DNA of 5,521 bases, taken from contig USGA01000060.1 of NCBI GenBank assembly GCA_900554085.1, positions 1 to 5,521 on the forward strand, written 5' to 3'. Positions 4,629-5,521 of this stretch are shown one piece after another (position 1 is the stretch's first letter; the number at the start of each line of letters is the position of its first letter). The stretch comes from an uncultured Clostridia bacterium. GTDB taxonomy: Bacteria > Bacillota > Clostridia > Christensenellales > CAG-917. The notes below the pieces were generated by a model. The model was not told the DNA's origin. It did not search any database and saw only the letters and a list, made by a program, of their open reading frames with translations. The translations under genes were made by a program, and so were the position numbers.

Positions 4629-5521
4629 ATGCAGAAATTCGAGAAAGTCGTCGCGCGCTACGCTCCGTGGATGGACAAGATGAGCGAAGTGTGCGTGCGC
4701 AACAATCACATCGAACCGTCCCTCTATCAGAAACACAACGTCAAACGCGGTCTGAGAGACATCGACGGCACGGGCGTTGTCGCAGGTCTCACCGAGATAA
4801 GCGAAATCAATTCGTTTTACATCGACGAAAACGGCAACCGCGTCGAACGCGAAGGCGAACTGTTTTACCGCGGTATCCCCATACGCGACCTCGTCGACGG
4901 TTTCATAAGCGAAGGCAGATTCGGTTTCGAAGAAACGGCGTACCTGCTCTTTTTCGGCGAACTCCCCACGCCCGCGCAACTGGAACACTTCACCACTATG
5001 CTCGCGGAGTACCGCAGACTTCCCGAAAGTTTCGTCAGGGACATAATTATGAAAGCGCCTTCCACCGATATGATGAACGTCATAGCGCGAAGCGTGCTCA
5101 CCCTTTACAGTTACGACGCCAATCCCGACGACATAAGCATTTCCAATGTGCTCCGCCAGAGTCTGCAACTGCTCGCGCAGTTCCCTATGCTGTCCACCTA
5201 CGGTTACCAGGTGTACGCGCACTATCATTCTGACAGCAGCCTTATCATACACCAACCCGACCCCGCGCTCAGCACGGCGCAGAATTTCCTCAGGCTTATG
5301 CGCGCCAACAAGAAATTCACCGACCTCGAAGCGCAGATTCTCGACATCTGTCTCGTCCTGCACGCGGAACACGGCGGCGGCAACAACTCCACTTTCACCA
5401 ACCACGTCGTCACCAGTTCGGGCACGGACACCTATTCGGCGGTTGCCGCTTCTCTCGGCTCTCTCAAAGGACCCCGCCACGGCGGCGCGAACGTAAAGGT
5501 TTCCAAGATGTTCGAGGACCT
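4629..5521 (+). CDS. gltA: Citrate synthase (3' partial, clostridial-type variant)
   Basis: Cytoplasmic enzyme that would condense acetyl-CoA and oxaloacetate to citrate, feeding 2-oxoglutarate and glutamate synthesis. The window holds 297 complete codons and no stop; family members are usually about 430-450 aa, so roughly the last third is missing. The N-terminal region carries GTGVVAGLTEISEI (47-60) and the family segment ELFYRGIPIRDLV (77-89). The first active-site segment is LHAEHGGGNNSTF, with H248 matching the catalytic His of E. coli LHADHEQN (H264). The second is LKGPRHGGAN, with H284 matching E. coli H305. The catalytic Asp lies beyond the edge. The GGGNNS form recalls a group seen in Clostridia and other anaerobes, from memory. 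A 2-methylcitrate synthase cannot be excluded without the C-terminus. It has its own promoter and terminator-insulated upstream side, so it is independent of potABCD. Confidence 0.93.
   Translation, partial: MQKFEKVVARYAPWMDKMSEVCVRNNHIEPSLYQKHNVKRGLRDIDGTGVVAGLTEISEINSFYIDENGNRVEREGELFYRGIPIRDLVDGFISEGRFGFEETAYLLFFGELPTPAQLEHFTTMLAEYRRLPESFVRDIIMKAPSTDMMNVIARSVLTLYSYDANPDDISISNVLRQSLQLLAQFPMLSTYGYQVYAHYHSDSSLIIHQPDPALSTAQNFLRLMRANKKFTDLEAQILDICLVLHAEHGGGNNSTFTNHVVTSSGTDTYSAVAASLGSLKGPRHGGANVKVSKMFED

Noticed and set aside
4511..5233. Plus-strand open frame starting in the promoter region and overlapping citrate synthase in another frame
   Set aside because: It begins upstream of the likely transcription start, is extremely Arg/His-rich, and is out of frame with the recognisable enzyme.
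4575..5480. Minus-strand open frame (301 codons) opposite citrate synthase
   Set aside because: The + strand encodes both catalytic histidine motifs of citrate synthase with a good start and promoter; the opposite frame is an antisense artefact.
1..5521. Absence of CTAG
   Set aside because: CTAG is rare in many bacterial genomes for general reasons, so its absence was not counted as part of the palindrome-avoidance evidence.
1..5521. Search for CRISPR arrays, tRNA or rRNA genes, insertion sequences and attachment sites
   Set aside because: No regularly spaced direct repeats, cloverleaf-like sequences, transposase motifs or terminal inverted repeats were seen; the window is almost fully occupied by the five genes.

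Overview
The window looks like chromosomal DNA from a moderately GC-rich, Gram-positive, Clostridia-type bacterium, probably an uncultured gut lineage. The grounds are strong AGGAGG ribosome binding sites, tight translational coupling, a lipoprotein-type PotD, a PotA with the long C-terminal region I associate with clostridial homologues, and a citrate synthase with the variant HAEHGGGNNS active-site segment. Codons mostly end in C. The taxonomic placement is inference.

Bases 1-4341 hold the end of a spermidine/putrescine ABC importer operon, all on the + strand: potA (ATPase, 5' end outside the window), potB and potC (the two permeases) and potD (the substrate-binding lipoprotein). The genes are separated by one base or overlap, so they should be made from one mRNA. 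PotD would capture the polyamine outside the cell, PotB and PotC would form the membrane channel, and PotA would power transport with ATP. Two subunits are larger than the family norm. PotA has a duplicated TOBE-like unit plus an acidic tail. PotD (560 aa) has an acidic, aromatic insertion with three DxDG-like repeats and a C-terminal transmembrane helix.

Bases 4342-4628 are intergenic. They contain a strong, potentially bidirectional Rho-independent terminator (4465-4492), then a sigma-A-type promoter with an extended -10 (4511-4539) carrying an inverted repeat, then a leader of about 83 nt that can form competing hairpins. Bases 4629-5521 encode the first 297 codons of a citrate synthase, which runs off the right edge. 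It is a separate transcription unit with no obvious metabolic link to the pot operon.

The most unexpected signal is compositional. The palindromes CATG, GATC and AGCT never occur in 5521 bases and GGCC occurs once, while GTAC, TCGA and GCGC are present. Synonymous codons at codon junctions appear chosen to avoid these words. This suggests present or past pressure from several four-base restriction-modification specificities. All counts were made by eye.
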